From: Candidozyma auris
Taxonomy: Eukaryota > Ascomycota > Pichiomycetes > Serinales > Metschnikowiaceae
Assembly (NCBI RefSeq): GCF_003013715.1
Contig: NC_072812.1
Span: 682,001 to 746,000 of the forward strand
Direction: 5' to 3'
DNA: 64,000 nucleotides
The position numbers and the translations under genes are program-made. Below are positions 19,238 to 30,607 of the stretch, in pieces (position 1 is the first letter of the stretch; each line of letters opens with the position of its first letter). Under the pieces are notes generated by a model, which was not told the DNA's origin, searched no databases, and saw only the letters and a list, made by a program, of their open reading frames with translations.

Positions 19238-20957
19238 TCAGTACTTCTTGCCGCTAAGTTTTCTGATCCCACCAGAGTGAATTCTGGTTCCGTTCTTTCC
19301 TGGAAGAAGTGCACTGTGAACTTTGGTGCTTGAGCGAGATTTGAGCATTTTTGAACCGCTTGGGGAAGTTGGGTTGGAAGTTAAGGTCGTGCTTATAGTA
19401 CGAGTCGTTGTCGTTGTGGTAGTCTTAGTCAACTGCACAGGCAAATGTTGGCTGTTAGTACTGATGGAGCGCAAGACGCGATGATCGTTAACATCTCTCT
19501 TTGGAGAGCTGTGTACGATTTCGCCATCAGCGTTATTGATCTCTTGGTCTACTCCGGAATCAGCGTCTTGCATCGAAAGAGCTTGGTTGTCCTCATCAGA
19601 GTTGTTGATAACATCAAGCACAGAGGAAGTGTCTGCCTCTTGGTACTTTCTTGGCTGACCAGGAGATTCCATTGGAACTGCGCTTTGAATCTTGTTGGCG
19701 AGGTGCTCACTTATCTTTCTCCTTCTGACTGGTGTGTGCGTGAAGGATGAATCGAGATGGCTCATGTACGAAGAATTGATCTGTTGTTGCTGCTGCTGTA
19801 ACCTCTTCTGTTTTGCTTCCTCCTTCAATCTAGCTTTAAACTCGCTGTACGGTACTAGTGGGAAAAGTCCTCCAATAAAAGGGTCAGGTCTGTTATCAAG
19901 GCACATCGTATGTCTCCAATCACGAAATTCGTTCTGATGTAAGTATAGCCAATGCTGTTGTGGGCCCACGACCATGCCAGGACGAATCATCCTCATGTAT
20001 GCAATGCACTCATTCGCTGTGAACCCATGGGTATAAATTAGGTGGGCGCCTATGAGGCAGCCGGTCCTTCCTAAACCAGCCTTGCAATGCACAGCTATTT
20101 TTCCTCCTCTGTTTATTATGCATTCGGCAGCCCCAATAAACTTCTGCACGTACTCCATTGTAGGACAAGTACCGTCCTCAAAAATCATGTCAATGTGCTG
20201 TATATCACGCTTTGTGAACTCACTGGCATCGTATAAATGAGAATTAAGTCTGACAGCCAACTGGACATTGTTGCTCATGAAGAAGGAGAGGACCTTCTTG
20301 AATGGCTCATTCAATACACCCGGTTTCTTTTGCTGAGGAGATGCAAATGCAATAAAATCCTTCGAAATGACGTTGAAGTCACCTTGGTCAACTCTCTCAT
20401 ACTGCTCGTACTCTTCTAAATTGAATGTAGTCAAGTCTATCATGTCACGCTCTTTTGCCCTCCACATTGCATACACAATGTCCTGAATGGTGATTTCGAA
20501 ATCTGCATTGGAGTAACCAGCGTCTCTGAAGGGTTGGAAAGGAAATTCAACCTGACTAATCGGCTGAAGAACTTGATGTGGAGCCCACAGCTGGACAAGC
20601 ACCATGTAGCAGCACAACAAGCATGCAGCATTAGCTCTTTCCTTGGGCAGCGTGGAGCTGTAAAATACCACAGCTTTGCCCTGATTAGCTTCTTCGTTTA
20701 AGATGTTATGTAGACTGACAGCAAACCTATACAAGGAACCGATGTGGAGAGGACCGAAGTCCAAGTGGAAAGCGTTATAAGGAAAAGCATCTTCCACCGT
20801 AAAATACACCAAGTCAGGAGTATCGTGGGGAGTATAGTCGTAGGCGCCTAGGTAGATTCGGTCTTGCGGTTAGTATCTGTGATGGAAGTTGTGAAGCGAA
20901 TTTAAACGTACTCTTCAAGAACTCAATGAGTGGAATAGGCAGTCTTCCTTTAGGCAT
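19238..20957 (-). CDS. CDC14: Dual-specificity phosphatase Cdc14, spliced
   Basis: Minus-strand exons 20912-20957 and 19238-20862 give 556 residues. The 49 nt intron has donor GTACGT and ends TACTAACCGCAAG. Splicing restores the conserved N-terminus IEFLKNRIYLGAYDYTP, confirming the junction. Cdc14 reverses CDK phosphorylation at mitotic exit and cytokinesis. The N-terminal pseudo-phosphatase domain (residues ~1-170) is followed by the catalytic loop VHCKAGLGRTG, with the nucleophilic Cys and the Arg present, and WPD-like FEDGTCP upstream. The tail is disordered and basic, ending GGIRKLSGKKY, as in yeast Cdc14. A CTG codon at 20588-20590 replaces the small residue of LVQAW in S. cerevisiae, fitting CTG=Ser. 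Confidence 0.97.
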
Positions 20958-21219
20958 GGCAGTTCAACAAATGTGAAAAAGAAGAAAAGGTAAGGTACTC
21001 CAAGCAAAAGTAAGCGTGTGACTTCTTCTAAACAACAGTAGAAGGTCGAAAACAAAATACGCAAAACAAATGCAAAAGAAGCCAGTCTGAGCGAATGCTC
21101 GAGAGTATTGTTTACAAAACGGCTCCTTTAGGCGCACTTATTAGAGTTCCAAATCGGCGCGCACCCAATTCGGTGTTACTATCGCAACCTGGCTACTACA
21201 GTAAAGAGGTGTATAGACA

Positions 21220-21786
21220 ATGGTAAGTAATCAAGTCACAAACAAATAGAATCTAAAATCTACCAGATAAATGTACTAACTATAGGCTTCATTATACAAC
21301 TTCAGTGCAGAAACCTTGTCTGAGCTCCGCAAATTCCGTTTCTCCAGTGGGAAAGCTGACAACATGCAAGCTATCATATGTATGTACATTCATTTAGTAA
21401 GCAAAAATTTCCCACTAACGGTAAAGATGCCATAGATAAATCTTCGAACTATGTGACAAGAGAGTCTGAGTCTCCAATTGAATCGATCGAGGAACTCATG
21501 GAGGAGCTTCCTGATAACAGCGCACGCTATGTGCTCTTATCATACCCCATAAAACTTTCAGATGGCAGGATCAAAAACCCATTTGTGTTACTCTACTGGA
21601 GGCCGCCAACATCAGGACAAGAGAATAAGATGCTTTATGCTGGTGCTGTGGAGTTGTTTAGAGAGAAAGCCGGTGTTTCAAAGTACGTATCGCAAAATGT
21701 ACATGAGGTGAAGCTTTACTAACAACAGACTCATTGAAATAGAAGAGGAGGAAGATTTTGAGGATTTGGAAGAAAAGTTGGTCTAA
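21220..21786 (+). CDS. AIM7: Aim7 / glia maturation factor homologue (ADF-cofilin family), three introns
   Basis: Four exons, 21220-21222, 21286-21379, 21427-21682 and 21729-21786, give 136 residues starting MASLYNFSAETLSELRKF. Introns are 63, 47 and 46 nt, with donors GTAAGT, GTATGT and GTACGT and acceptors 5-7 nt after the branch motif. Splicing yields a full GMF domain: FSSGKADNMQAIIY, YVLLSYPIKLSDGRIKNPFV and LLYWRPPTS, ending in an acidic helix EIEEEEDFEDLEEKLV. Aim7/GMF inhibits and debranches Arp2/3 actin networks at endocytic patches. Length fits the family (~140-149). Exon 1 is the bare ATG. It is divergent from CDC14 (262 bp). Confidence 0.95.
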
Positions 21787-22289
21787 GACTTTTTTGTCGA
21801 GTGATATGGCCCAGAAATATCGTTAGGGCCATTGGATATATTGTGCGAATCGCGTATACGCCATACAAAAGGCATTAATGACATCTAATATCTTTGATGA
21901 AAATTGGCATCAATAAATTTACGTTCTTACTGAATAGACGTATCATTTTTCTTGAAGATTTACAGACAAGAGGTGAGAAGACATTTCCTCGTGTATGCTC
22001 AATACTGTAGTTACAATGGCAGAAACACAATATTTTTGTTCGTACTTTATTACAAACAGCCTATCTTTGAAGACTACGTGGGCCAAGTTGACTTCAGGCC
22101 AATGGGCCCGTTCGATATCTGGTACGTCATTTACCCAACCAGCGTAAATCACAGTATTTTTTTCAAGTCCCGTAGGAGTCTTCTACACACACTCCCGACG
22201 AGAAAAATTTTCAGACTCATATAAGGTGCGAAATTCCCTAGATCTTAAAAATTTTTCACTACATCTATCAATCCTAAGAATTATCAGCC
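21787..22289. promoter_or_regulatory. RPS13 upstream region
   Basis: These 503 bp lie between AIM7 and RPS13, both plus strand. TTAGGGCC at 21823-21830 resembles the Tbf1 site used at ribosomal protein promoters in Candida; CCAATGGGCCC near 22100-22110 is a near-inverse of AGGGCCATTGG beside that site. Open frames on both strands (21943-22224) are chance in my reading. Confidence 0.4.
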
Positions 22290-23144
22290 ATGGGTCGTAT
22301 GCATTCTTCTGTATGTGACTAATTAAGTGTTCAGATGAACAACATGGTTTGGTTGAATAGTGAACCTGGGTCGATTCGGTGTACAGTTTCGGCAGTACTT
22401 GGGTCTTAGTCAAAAGTCCTTCCCTTTCTCAAGGGGAGTTTCTGCTTTTGCTACATGATGCCACTGCCAATAAATGAAGCTTTGTACGTTGTGCTGATCG
22501 ATTCCACTATTTGTAGACCAAGGAGCAGATTCGGCTGTGTGATTTTTGTCGTTCCTGAGGAGTGATTTCCAAGGAAACCTGTCAGCCAAGCTGCGCGGGA
22601 CAATTACTCACCTTCTGACTGCTGCCAGTTGATCATACAAAATTGGTGATTCCTAAGGGATGTCGGAATGCCGATTCTTTCATTTACGATTTTTTACTAA
22701 CATGTTCAGGGTAAGGGTATCAGCTCTTCTGCCATTCCATACTCTAGAAACGCTCCTTCTTGGTTCAAGTTGTCCTCTGACGAGGTTGTTGAGCAGATCA
22801 TCAAGTACGCCAGAAAGGGTTTGACTCCTTCTCAGATTGGTGTTATCTTGAGAGACGCTCACGGTGTTTCCCAGGCTAAGGTCGTCACCGGTAACAAGAT
22901 CTTGAGAATCCTCAAGTCCAACGGTTTGGCTCCTGAGATCCCAGAGGACTTGTACTTCTTGATCAAGAAGGCTGTTTCCGTGAGAAAGCACTTGGAGAGA
23001 AACAGAAAGGACAAGGACTCCAAGTTCAGATTGATTTTGATCGAATCCAGAATCCACAGATTGGCCAGATACTACAGAACCGTTGCTGTCTTGCCACCAA
23101 ACTGGAAGTACGAGTCCGCCACCGCTTCTGCCTTGGTCAACTAA
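22290..23144 (+). CDS. RPS13: 40S ribosomal protein S13 (uS15), spliced
   Basis: Exons 22290-22310 and 22710-23144 give exactly 151 residues, the universal eS13/uS15 length. Exon 1 encodes MGRMHSS; the 399 nt intron (donor GTATGT, branch TACTAAC, acceptor eight bases on) is the longest in the window, as is usual for ribosomal protein genes. The protein continues [19 protein letters not shown], then [17 protein letters not shown] and [20 protein letters not shown]. Leucine codons are nearly all TTG. It is convergent with TIF11 (141 bp). The intron contains a 7 bp hairpin at 22421-22437; intron feedback is known for RPS13 in human cells but is not shown here. Confidence 0.98.
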
Positions 23145-23285
23145 TCTTTTTTGCTACTATTAATATATATTTAATTTCGCACTCAACAGAGTAGTTATGT
23201 CTTGAATGAAACAAACTTTGAAATATACATAGGTGTATCAGATCTGTATGTGTATTATGGTACAATCGAATGCAATATACTCCCC

Positions 23286-23744
23286 TTAAATATCGTCGAT
23301 ATCCAACTCGCCGTCCTCCTCAGACTCCTCGTCGTTGTCACCGAACTCGAAGTTGACCTCTTCGTCGTCGTCGGCACCGAAAGTATCGGTTTCATTAATC
23401 TTAGCGGTTTCTGGCAACTCACCGATGTTCTTCAAGGTTCTTGCCTCATCAGAATTGTATTTGTGGATGACGTCACACTGGTCTCCTTGAAAATCTCTCA
23501 AAGACACCAATATGATATCACCTTGACCCATCCACACCTTCTTTCTCAATTTTCCTCTGATGTGGCCCATTCTCTTTTCGCCATCAAAACAGCTCACTTC
23601 GATTCTACCATTACCCAACATCTTCGTGATTTGGGCGTACTCTTGGCCCTCATCCTTGTGGATCAATTCTCTTTTTTGACCACCGTTGTCATTCTTTCCT
23701 TTTCTTCTATTCTTTCCTCCCTTTCCTTTGGAAGATTTACCCAT
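23286..23744 (-). CDS. TIF11: Translation initiation factor eIF1A
   Basis: A 152-residue protein from the ATG at 23744. eIF1A binds the 40S A site and promotes scanning and start selection. The basic N-terminal tail [17 protein letters not shown] precedes an OB fold with [32 protein letters not shown] and [17 protein letters not shown], then the acidic tail ending DGELDIDDI that contacts eIF5B. Length and ends match yeast Tif11 (153). It is divergent from CTK3. Confidence 0.98.
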   Translation of the reverse strand: MGKSSKGKGGKNRRKGKNDNGGQKRELIHKDEGQEYAQITKMLGNGRIEVSCFDGEKRMGHIRGKLRKKVWMGQGDIILVSLRDFQGDQCDVIHKYNSDEARTLKNIGELPETAKINETDTFGADDDEEVNFEFGDNDEESEEDGELDIDDI

Positions 23745-24217
23745 TATGAATTAGTAGGAAGTACTTTAGATGGACCTCAAAGCTTGCGAGAAAAAAAAAA
23801 TTTTGTATGAAGGTGAGAGGTGCACGGGTGTGCGGTCAGGTGTCAGCACATTAGGTTATAGACATACACTTGAAGGGTGAAAGGTGATTATTTAAATGAA
23901 ATTTTAAAGGCGTTTTTTAGGTTATAGGTATCCTAATGATATATTAAATGCCGAGCTCACCACCTCTGTATACGAGTAACAAATCTAGCAGGAAGGACGA
24001 ATGGAGACTCTATCTTGCTGAAGTTATATGCGTTATGGGCATCTACTTCAAGAAGAATATATTGATAATCAAACACTTGTATTCTTTACTCTTTGGCAGT
24101 GAAGTATGAATTGTTGTAAATTCAACTATCGAGGTGTACGGGTGTGCTTTCACTATGATGCAAAGACTATCCTGGTTCAGAACGGAGACCTCGAAAGTAC
24201 ATCATACTGAGACAAAC
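23745..24217. promoter_or_regulatory. TIF11 / CTK3 divergent region
   Basis: These 473 bp contain AT-rich promoter sequence, including an A run at 23791-23800 close to TIF11. I see no RNA gene, repeat or additional frame worth calling. Confidence 0.4.
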
Positions 24218-25147
24218 ATGGATTCCTTCGAAACGAGCTCGCAATTCGTACAAATGCTTCGAAATCTTGTACCAAACATGCAATCCCTTCTTCGTGCTGC
24301 TCATTTTGCGTTGAAGAATTTTGAAAGCGAGGACTACCTCTTTTATGCTATAATGGATGTGCTAGATGACCCTTCTGTGGACCTCAATACTAAATCTACA
24401 ATCTTCCAGTTTATTGATATTCTCATCCATGAGTCTTTTTTCATCTCGCAGCAGGCTAATTCAAACTACAATTACCCTTACGTGCACAATCTTAAAACTG
24501 CCTTGCCGAAGATTATGTTGAAAGTACTCCCATCGACGAACAACGCCAACCTTTATAATATATTCAACAACATGAAAAACATCTCAGAATCTCTCAATAT
24601 TAACTATAGTGATTTCGAGAAGCAGTATCGCTCCGTGAGTCTTCTACTTCCTCCTGAAGAACAAGAGAATATTGACCAGAATATCCCGTACCCTGAAGTT
24701 AAATTAGACGATGTTGACACCGAGGATAAAGATCCAGCAATAAAAGCGTGGCATATCCTCCTTCGGAAAAGAAAGCAGAGTCAATACGAAAGGCTTCGCC
24801 TATTGAAGCACGGCCCTGTTCATGAGGAGTCAGTTCCTGAAGATGAAATTTTCTCGATTAGGCCAAAAACTACTGATCAAAATAAAAAGCATACCGATTT
24901 TGCACTAACCAAAAAGCAAATTCTAGCTCGAATGGAAGACGATAGAGAAACTCACAAAAAGCTGAAAGAAACGCTATGGGTGGTGAATCGACCCAGCGGC
25001 ACAAACGCAGTCACAGAAGATGAGTTCGCCAACTACTACTGGAATCGTATTGAGAAGATTTCAGACAAGCAAAACCACGAGTTTCTTGCGGTATTTGACG
25101 AACTCAACAAGTTGGCGGCTGCTAGCTACAAAGATAAGCAATTCTAA
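24218..25147 (+). CDS. CTK3: CTD kinase I gamma subunit Ctk3
   Basis: The best start is the ATG at 24218 (MDSFETSSQF), aligned with the Met-Asp-Ser start of S. cerevisiae Ctk3; an earlier in-frame ATG at 24155 would add 21 residues. The 309-residue product has an N-terminal CID-like helical domain (residues 1-150) and the conserved C-terminal block RMEDDRETHKK followed by KET and NRPSG near 265-290. Ctk3 forms CTDK-I with Ctk1/Ctk2, which phosphorylates Ser2 of the Pol II CTD. The CTG at 24962-24964 falls where S. cerevisiae has Ser (HKRSKET), supporting CTG=Ser. It is tail-to-tail with TPS3, 24 bp apart. Confidence 0.9.
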   Translation: MDSFETSSQFVQMLRNLVPNMQSLLRAAHFALKNFESEDYLFYAIMDVLDDPSVDLNTKSTIFQFIDILIHESFFISQQANSNYNYPYVHNLKTALPKIMLKVLPSTNNANLYNIFNNMKNISESLNINYSDFEKQYRSVSLLLPPEEQENIDQNIPYPEVKLDDVDTEDKDPAIKAWHILLRKRKQSQYERLRLLKHGPVHEESVPEDEIFSIRPKTTDQNKKHTDFALTKKQILARMEDDRETHKKLKETLWVVNRPSGTNAVTEDEFANYYWNRIEKISDKQNHEFLAVFDELNKLAAASYKDKQF

Positions 25148-25171
25148 AACAATCGAGGCAACATACTATAA

Positions 25172-28100
25172 TTACTTGGACGTAATAATCATGAACAACT
25201 CGTTGCGACCCAAAACGCTGTACAATGCGGAGGATCTGGCATTCACTTGCCCGCCAGTTATAGCAACTGAAATCGAAGACCTGAACACATCCTTTTCGAG
25301 ACCATTAGTGTACTCGTAAATGGCTTCATCAATAGACGTTAAGCCACCAGAGTATAGCAAAGCTTGGGCACTGTTTGTCCTTCTAGAGTCTTCCTCAATC
25401 CAATCGAATCTCTCAGCAAGTGGTGATCTCACAATTGAATTGTATTGTTCGTGAAAGGATGCGACGCGTTTCACTTGAAACTTCTCCACCAACTTAGCCG
25501 CTGGTATCGTTGTTGTATAGCATGCCACAATGAACTGTATAGCCCTTAAGGAGATATCTTTCTGTTGCACGACAACAGAATTGTCAATCAATGTAGCATG
25601 AATGCCTTGGCTGTCCCCATAAATATCATTGATATGCTGTATACAATCACCCATGGCATCAAAACTTCTCTTAGGATCCTCCTTAACGGCTGAATCAGCC
25701 AACCAGCGCACGGTACATTCCTCGACAACTGCACTAGATTGAGGAAGACGTTCAACTTTTGACTTGACCAACAGGGCAACCTGGGTGATCCAGTTGCCAA
25801 CCTCTTTCTTGTCGATAATTGAAATCCATTTAGTTTGCCCAACTAACTTGATGAATCCTCCGCTCTCCGCGATTAATCCTAAATTAGGCACATTCTTGAA
25901 GACCAGATCTAGATCTTCCGTCTTCAAAATACTCAAAATAAATACCAAATTTCTCGAATCGCTTGTGAGACCAGTTAACATATTAATGATACGACCAAGA
26001 TTCGAAAAGCCCTTAGTAGATTTCAGCCCCGCTTCGTTGTGAGAATAAGATGTGTCAAAGTTGATGATGAAAAGCCTCTGACCATTTGCCGACTCATAGA
26101 AATTTTCAAATGTTTGCTTAGTAAAAGGCTTCTTGTAGGTTTGCGTTTTTAGATGGTCCGTCTGCCAAGCCCGTTCTGTGCTAGCTAGGCATTCCTTTAT
26201 CCAGTCAGTAGGCTTGTGTTTCAAAACAACCTGATGACAGTTACTCCATCTTACACGTTTCTCATGGGCAGGCATGGTCAAAGCTTTTTTAATAGCCTCA
26301 CTGAATGATTTAATGTCCCATGGATTGACGAGTAAAGCGCCTTGCCCTTTGCAGTCCAAAAGATGAGAGGAACCAGTAAATTCGGATAGGATTAGAGGGG
26401 AGTGTCTGTCTGAGCTCGCCTCGACAAATTCATGACAGGTCAAATTCAAACCCTCTCTGAAACTTGACACGATGAACACCGCAGCCTCGTGCTGTAATGC
26501 TAAGTATTGATCGAAGTCGATATCCTTCTCCAAGATAACTACTGGTTGAGCGATCGAAATATTCTCGGCCATCGAATTGATTCGAGAGACGATCTGCATC
26601 ACTTCAGCCTTGTAGTCACTATTTGACTGAGAGCCAATGAAGATTTCAACAAGGACTGTCTTTTCAACAAACAGAGGGTTTGCCTTGAGAAATGCTTCGT
26701 ACGCAAGTAACTTTTGCTTGACACCTCTTAACTTATCGAGCTTATCCCTCGAAACCAATAAGAGTGAATCTCTCCAACGTTCACGAATAGAGTTTTTCCA
26801 GTTTACTACCGCGGGACTGCTGAGCTCCTCTTGCAATGCAGTGGCATCAATTCCGACTGGAACGGTGTTTACACGTGTGAAAGTGCCATTATGTATGATG
26901 CCTTGCTCATTTGTGTCTGCCAATAATAATCTGCTGGATGTCTGTAAGAAGTGCCTCACATATTCATCTGTTTGAAAGGTTACACAGTCTGCTCCTAGCA
27001 TCCCCTTTAATAGGGCCTCTCTCTGCGCCAAACATCTAAACACTTCTGATGATGGAAAAGACACATGGAGGAAAAAGCCAATTTTGACATCCGGGAGTTT
27101 CTCCCTAATCATAGCAGGCACTAAGAGCAAATGGTAGTCGTGGACCCATATCATGTTCTCCGGGTCTTTTGCATCAAGCGTCTCATTATACCTCCTGTAT
27201 GTCTCAACGACCTTGTCAGCCACTAGCTGATTCAAGCGCTTATAATGTTTAAATGAATGTTCCTCGAACACTTTTGACTTGGGGTCATCTGGGATCTGGT
27301 AATGCAAAGTTGGCCACAATATCTGTTTGCAGAAAGACTTGTAGTGCCCCTGAAATACTATGTCATTCACATGAACTGCTTCACAATCGAAGTCATCGCT
27401 GAGCTTTTTTCCAATGTCCTGATAAATCTGCTGCGGGATGGCATCCACAGGCAGTGACATCGTTCCAACCCACTTACAAGGATGTATAATGCCATTTTTC
27501 TTGGCAGCTTCCACAGCTTTGTACAAAGAGCCATTTCCGCTGTCCGTGGGAACAATTCTCCAAGGAGCAGTTTCAAACACATTTTTCTGGTTTAAGAAGG
27601 TATCTTCCAAATCAGGTCTAGAGAAACCTCCATAGGGAGCCAATGGCTCGTCGGAGAATGTTTCTTGATCCTCGTCCTCAAGAGTTAGACTCTTTGACGC
27701 CGGTGTAAAAACCAGTGGGGCATTGTCCTCTTCTTCGGTGACCGCCAAGGAGCTAGTAGACGATTGATTGATAGAATACCCGCCAAACTTGCCAAACCCA
27801 CTTTTGGTGCGGGTGACACCAGCAGGAGAAAAATCACCCTGAGGCGTTGAAGTGGTTCTTGTCGTGGGCAAGGTAGCAGACGTTGGCCTTTGCAAGCTAA
27901 CTGCCGAGGAGTTGTACCTGAGAGCCGAAAGTCCAAAATCATCGGACGTCTTTTTAGTCTCCACCACCAGGCTAGGAATCATTTTGGAGTGATACCTAGA
28001 CTTTGGTTTGATTAAGTGGGCGCTACCATCCTCTGACTTCTCGGACGAGGCATCAGACTTTTGACGAGACTTGAAGAACTGCTGCATGTTCGACGAGTCC

Positions 28101-28388
28101 CTGCTTTTAAGAAACGGAGGAGGCGTGCTAGTAGAGGCGCTCTGTGTCAAGGCAGGCAGGCTCAACGATGGAAGAATTGAATTGGCAATGGAGTGTTGGA
28201 GGATAGCATCGTGGCCACTTGATGTGTCACCGCCGGGATGATTGTCTTCGGTAGCATTCGGGGTGGTTTCGCCAGAATTAACTTCAAACTTAACTGTGTG
28301 GGGCAAGAAACTGTGTTGGTTAGTACATCTGAGTGTTATAGTTGAAAGCAGGGATCTATACGTACAGTGATGCAATGATGACAGGCAT
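25172..28388 (-). CDS. TPS3: Trehalose synthase complex regulatory subunit (Tps3/Tsl1 type), spliced
   Basis: Exons 28366-28388 and 25172-28310 give 1,053 residues. The 55 nt intron has donor GTACGT and branch TACTAAC eight bases from the acceptor, and restores the start MPVIIASLFLPHTVKFEVN, typical of Tps3/Tsl1. Residues ~50-290 are a Ser/Thr-rich regulatory region. The glycosyltransferase-20 domain spans ~300-780 (WPTLHYQIP, VHDYHLLLVPAMIREKLPD, FFLHVSFPSSEVFRCL, VGIDATAL, FREGLNLTCHEFVEASSD). The C-terminal HAD-like domain starts FIINFDTSYSHNEAG, where the phosphatase DxD motif is altered to DTS, so it is probably non-catalytic. Tps3 versus Tsl1 cannot be separated. A TATA-like run at 28498-28510 lies ~110 bp upstream. 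Confidence 0.93.
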
Positions 28389-28860
28389 GATCGAGTTACT
28401 AAGATCTGATCAACAGAAAAGGGCAATTTAAATTGATAGAGTCCGTGTACCTTGAGTTTTTTGCAATTGACTTGAAAAGTGCGGTGGATGTAACCCCATA
28501 TATATATCTTTATATGTATATCATGTATGTACACTAGGGCCCGACTGATGTATCAAGCAATATACCATGCGGGCCAGAATCAGGTAACGGACCTGCACAC
28601 AAAACACCTTTGGAGTCCTAGGGAGAAAGTGGAAAGATTTTTCGAAAACTCAACACATCCCATCAGAAAAATTCATTCCAGCTCACAATATGAGGTCATT
28701 GGGTGTCGTAATGCAATCCTCGTTTCTTCTTTGCTTGCTGCTTTGCTTTTGCTGTTGTAGTTTACTCGCGAGCACCAGTACCTTCTTGGAAGAGTAGCGC
28801 TCGCAAAGCTGGTATTGAATTTTCTAGAAATTCCAATTTCATGCCTACCGGATACGAGGA
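28389..28860. promoter_or_regulatory. TPS3 / TatD-gene divergent region
   Basis: These 472 bp hold an alternating AT block (CATATATATATC, then TATATGTATATC) at about 28497-28522, a plausible TATA element for TPS3. The plus-strand frame at 28527-28760 lacks coding features. Confidence 0.45.
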
Positions 28861-29817
28861 ATGTTTGTGGACAATCACTGCCACCTTCTGATGGAGCATT
28901 CGAGAACCGAGCCGGAAAGCTTGGCTCGAAGCTTGCAGCATGGTCTCTATTGTCTTATGTCGACAAGTTACTTCGACATAGACGCTGTTCACAGGATTCT
29001 GTTGGTGAATGATAATGTAGTGCCATATTACGGCGTGCACCCTTGGTACAGTCACTTGTTTCGTGTAAATGTTCTTTCAAAAGAAGACCATTACAATCTT
29101 GTTTTGTCCCCCAAGCCATCTCAGGAGCTATTGGATGTTCTACCTGAGCCTTATGATTTCTCGTTGTACGTAGAGAAAGTGAGGGAGTATGCCACGGCTT
29201 GCAAGTCAAACAACAGAAAGTTTGGCATTGGCGAATTGGGGCTAGATAAACTTTTCCGCGTGCCAACGAACGGTTTCTACGGTAACCAAGCCGTCACAGA
29301 GAACGTAAGGCTATCCGGTTGCAAAGTGACCATGGAACACCAGTCGCTTATCTTCACTGAGCAACTCAAACTTGCAAATGAATTGCAAGCACCAGTGTCT
29401 TTGCACTGTGTTAAGGCACATGGATACTTCTTTGACACCCTAGGGAAGTCCCAAGATTTCAACAATATTCCTTCGGTCGTTCTTCACTCGTATACGGGCT
29501 CAGTTGAGCAAGCACAATCTTGGATCAAGGAATATCGCAAAAAGTCCACGAAATTACGTTTTTCATTCTCCAATTACATCAATGCTACAGAGCAGAAAAT
29601 TTCCATGCTCCATAAACTTATAGACGTCCTAGAAGATCTGCAAATTCTACTTGAAACCGATATGCCTTTAGATCGTTTCTTTCTGCTGGACAGGGACGGG
29701 GAATACGCAGAACACGCGGCTGGAATCACTTCTGCCGTATGCGATTACAAGGAATGGTCAATCGAAGAAGCCGAGGAGCTTTTTTACAAAAACAGCATGG
29801 ACATGTATAGAACTTGA
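28861..29817 (+). CDS. TatD-family metal-dependent hydrolase (Scn1/YMR262W-like)
   Basis: A 318-residue protein from the ATG at 28861. The TatD amidohydrolase signature is present: MFVDNHCHLL (metal-binding HxH) at 1-10, FGIGELGLDK (Glu ligand) near 121, VSLHCVKAHG near 180, VVLHSYTGS near 201 and LLETDMPLDRF near 260. These supply the His, Glu and Asp metal ligands of a TIM barrel. The sequence fits the fungal branch including S. cerevisiae YMR262W and S. pombe Scn1 (Cut9-interacting), whose substrate is not established; other TatD members are 3'-5' DNases. It is tail-to-tail with TPI1 (43 bp). Confidence 0.87.
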   Translation: MFVDNHCHLLMEHSRTEPESLARSLQHGLYCLMSTSYFDIDAVHRILLVNDNVVPYYGVHPWYSHLFRVNVLSKEDHYNLVLSPKPSQELLDVLPEPYDFSLYVEKVREYATACKSNNRKFGIGELGLDKLFRVPTNGFYGNQAVTENVRLSGCKVTMEHQSLIFTEQLKLANELQAPVSLHCVKAHGYFFDTLGKSQDFNNIPSVVLHSYTGSVEQAQSWIKEYRKKSTKLRFSFSNYINATEQKISMLHKLIDVLEDLQILLETDMPLDRFFLLDRDGEYAEHAAGITSAVCDYKEWSIEEAEELFYKNSMDMYRT

Positions 29818-29860
29818 GTTTATTTTCTTTATGTACTGGTTTCTGATAGTCGGAATTCTC

Positions 29861-30607
29861 CTACATTCTAGACTTGATGATGTCAACGAACTCTGGCTTC
29901 AAAGAGGCACCGCCAACCAAGAAACCGTCAACGTCAGCCTTGTCTCTGAACTCTGGAGCGTTCTTGCCGTTCACAGAGCCACCGTACAAAATTCTAACCT
30001 TCTTGGCAGCGTCCTCACCAATGGTCTTGGCCAAATGGGCTCTGATCTGCTTGTGGGTCTCCTGAGCATCGTCTGGGGTAGCAGCCAAACCAGTACCAAT
30101 GGCCCAAACTGGCTCGTAAGCAACCACAATGTTGGTCCAGTCTGATACGATCTTAGAGACGGCATCCAATTGTCTGGCACAGACATCCAAAGTGACGCCA
30201 GCCTTTCTCTCCTCCAAGGTCTCACCAATGCACAAAATCACAGAGAGGCCCTGCTCTAAGGCAAATTTGGTCTTCTCAGCAATGAACTCATCGCTCTCCT
30301 TGATGATTGTTCTCCTCTCAGAGTGGCCAGTCAAGGTCCAGGTTGCACCCAAGTCCTTCAATTGATCTGGAGAAATCTCGCCAGTGTAAGCACCAGAGGA
30401 CTTGTTGAACACATTCTGGCCAGCAACCTCAACGGTCTTCTGCTTGTTCTCAGAAACAGCAATGGCAATGTAAGTGGCTGGTGGGGCAATGACAACCTGG
30501 ACGTTAGAAGGCAAGTCAGCAGCGTTCAAGCCTTCAACGATCTTCTTAACGGACTCCTTAGTACCGTTCATTTTGAAGTTACCACCAACGAAAAATTGAC
30601 GAGACAT
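29861..30607 (-). CDS. TPI1: Triosephosphate isomerase
   Basis: A 248-residue glycolytic enzyme interconverting dihydroxyacetone phosphate and glyceraldehyde 3-phosphate. Catalytic residues are visible: Asn/Lys in [11 protein letters not shown] near 6-16, His in LTGHSERR near 92-99, Glu in [13 protein letters not shown] near 161-173, and phosphate-binding YGGSVNGKN near 208. Codon use is biased to TTG/AGA like PGK1. The promoter has TATATATATATA at 30691-30702, 84 bp upstream, and GGTTGCAAA at 30840-30848. Length is the family standard. Confidence 0.99.
   Translation of the reverse strand: MSRQFFVGGNFKMNGTKESVKKIVEGLNAADLPSNVQVVIAPPATYIAIAVSENKQKTVEVAGQNVFNKSSGAYTGEISPDQLKDLGATWTLTGHSERRTIIKESDEFIAEKTKFALEQGLSVILCIGETLEERKAGVTLDVCARQLDAVSKIVSDWTNIVVAYEPVWAIGTGLAATPDDAQETHKQIRAHLAKTIGEDAAKKVRILYGGSVNGKNAPEFRDKADVDGFLVGGASLKPEFVDIIKSRM

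Noticed and set aside
21943..22224. Frames on both strands between AIM7 and RPS13
   Set aside because: The plus frame starts at TTG and neither has recognisable sequence; the region is the RPS13 promoter.
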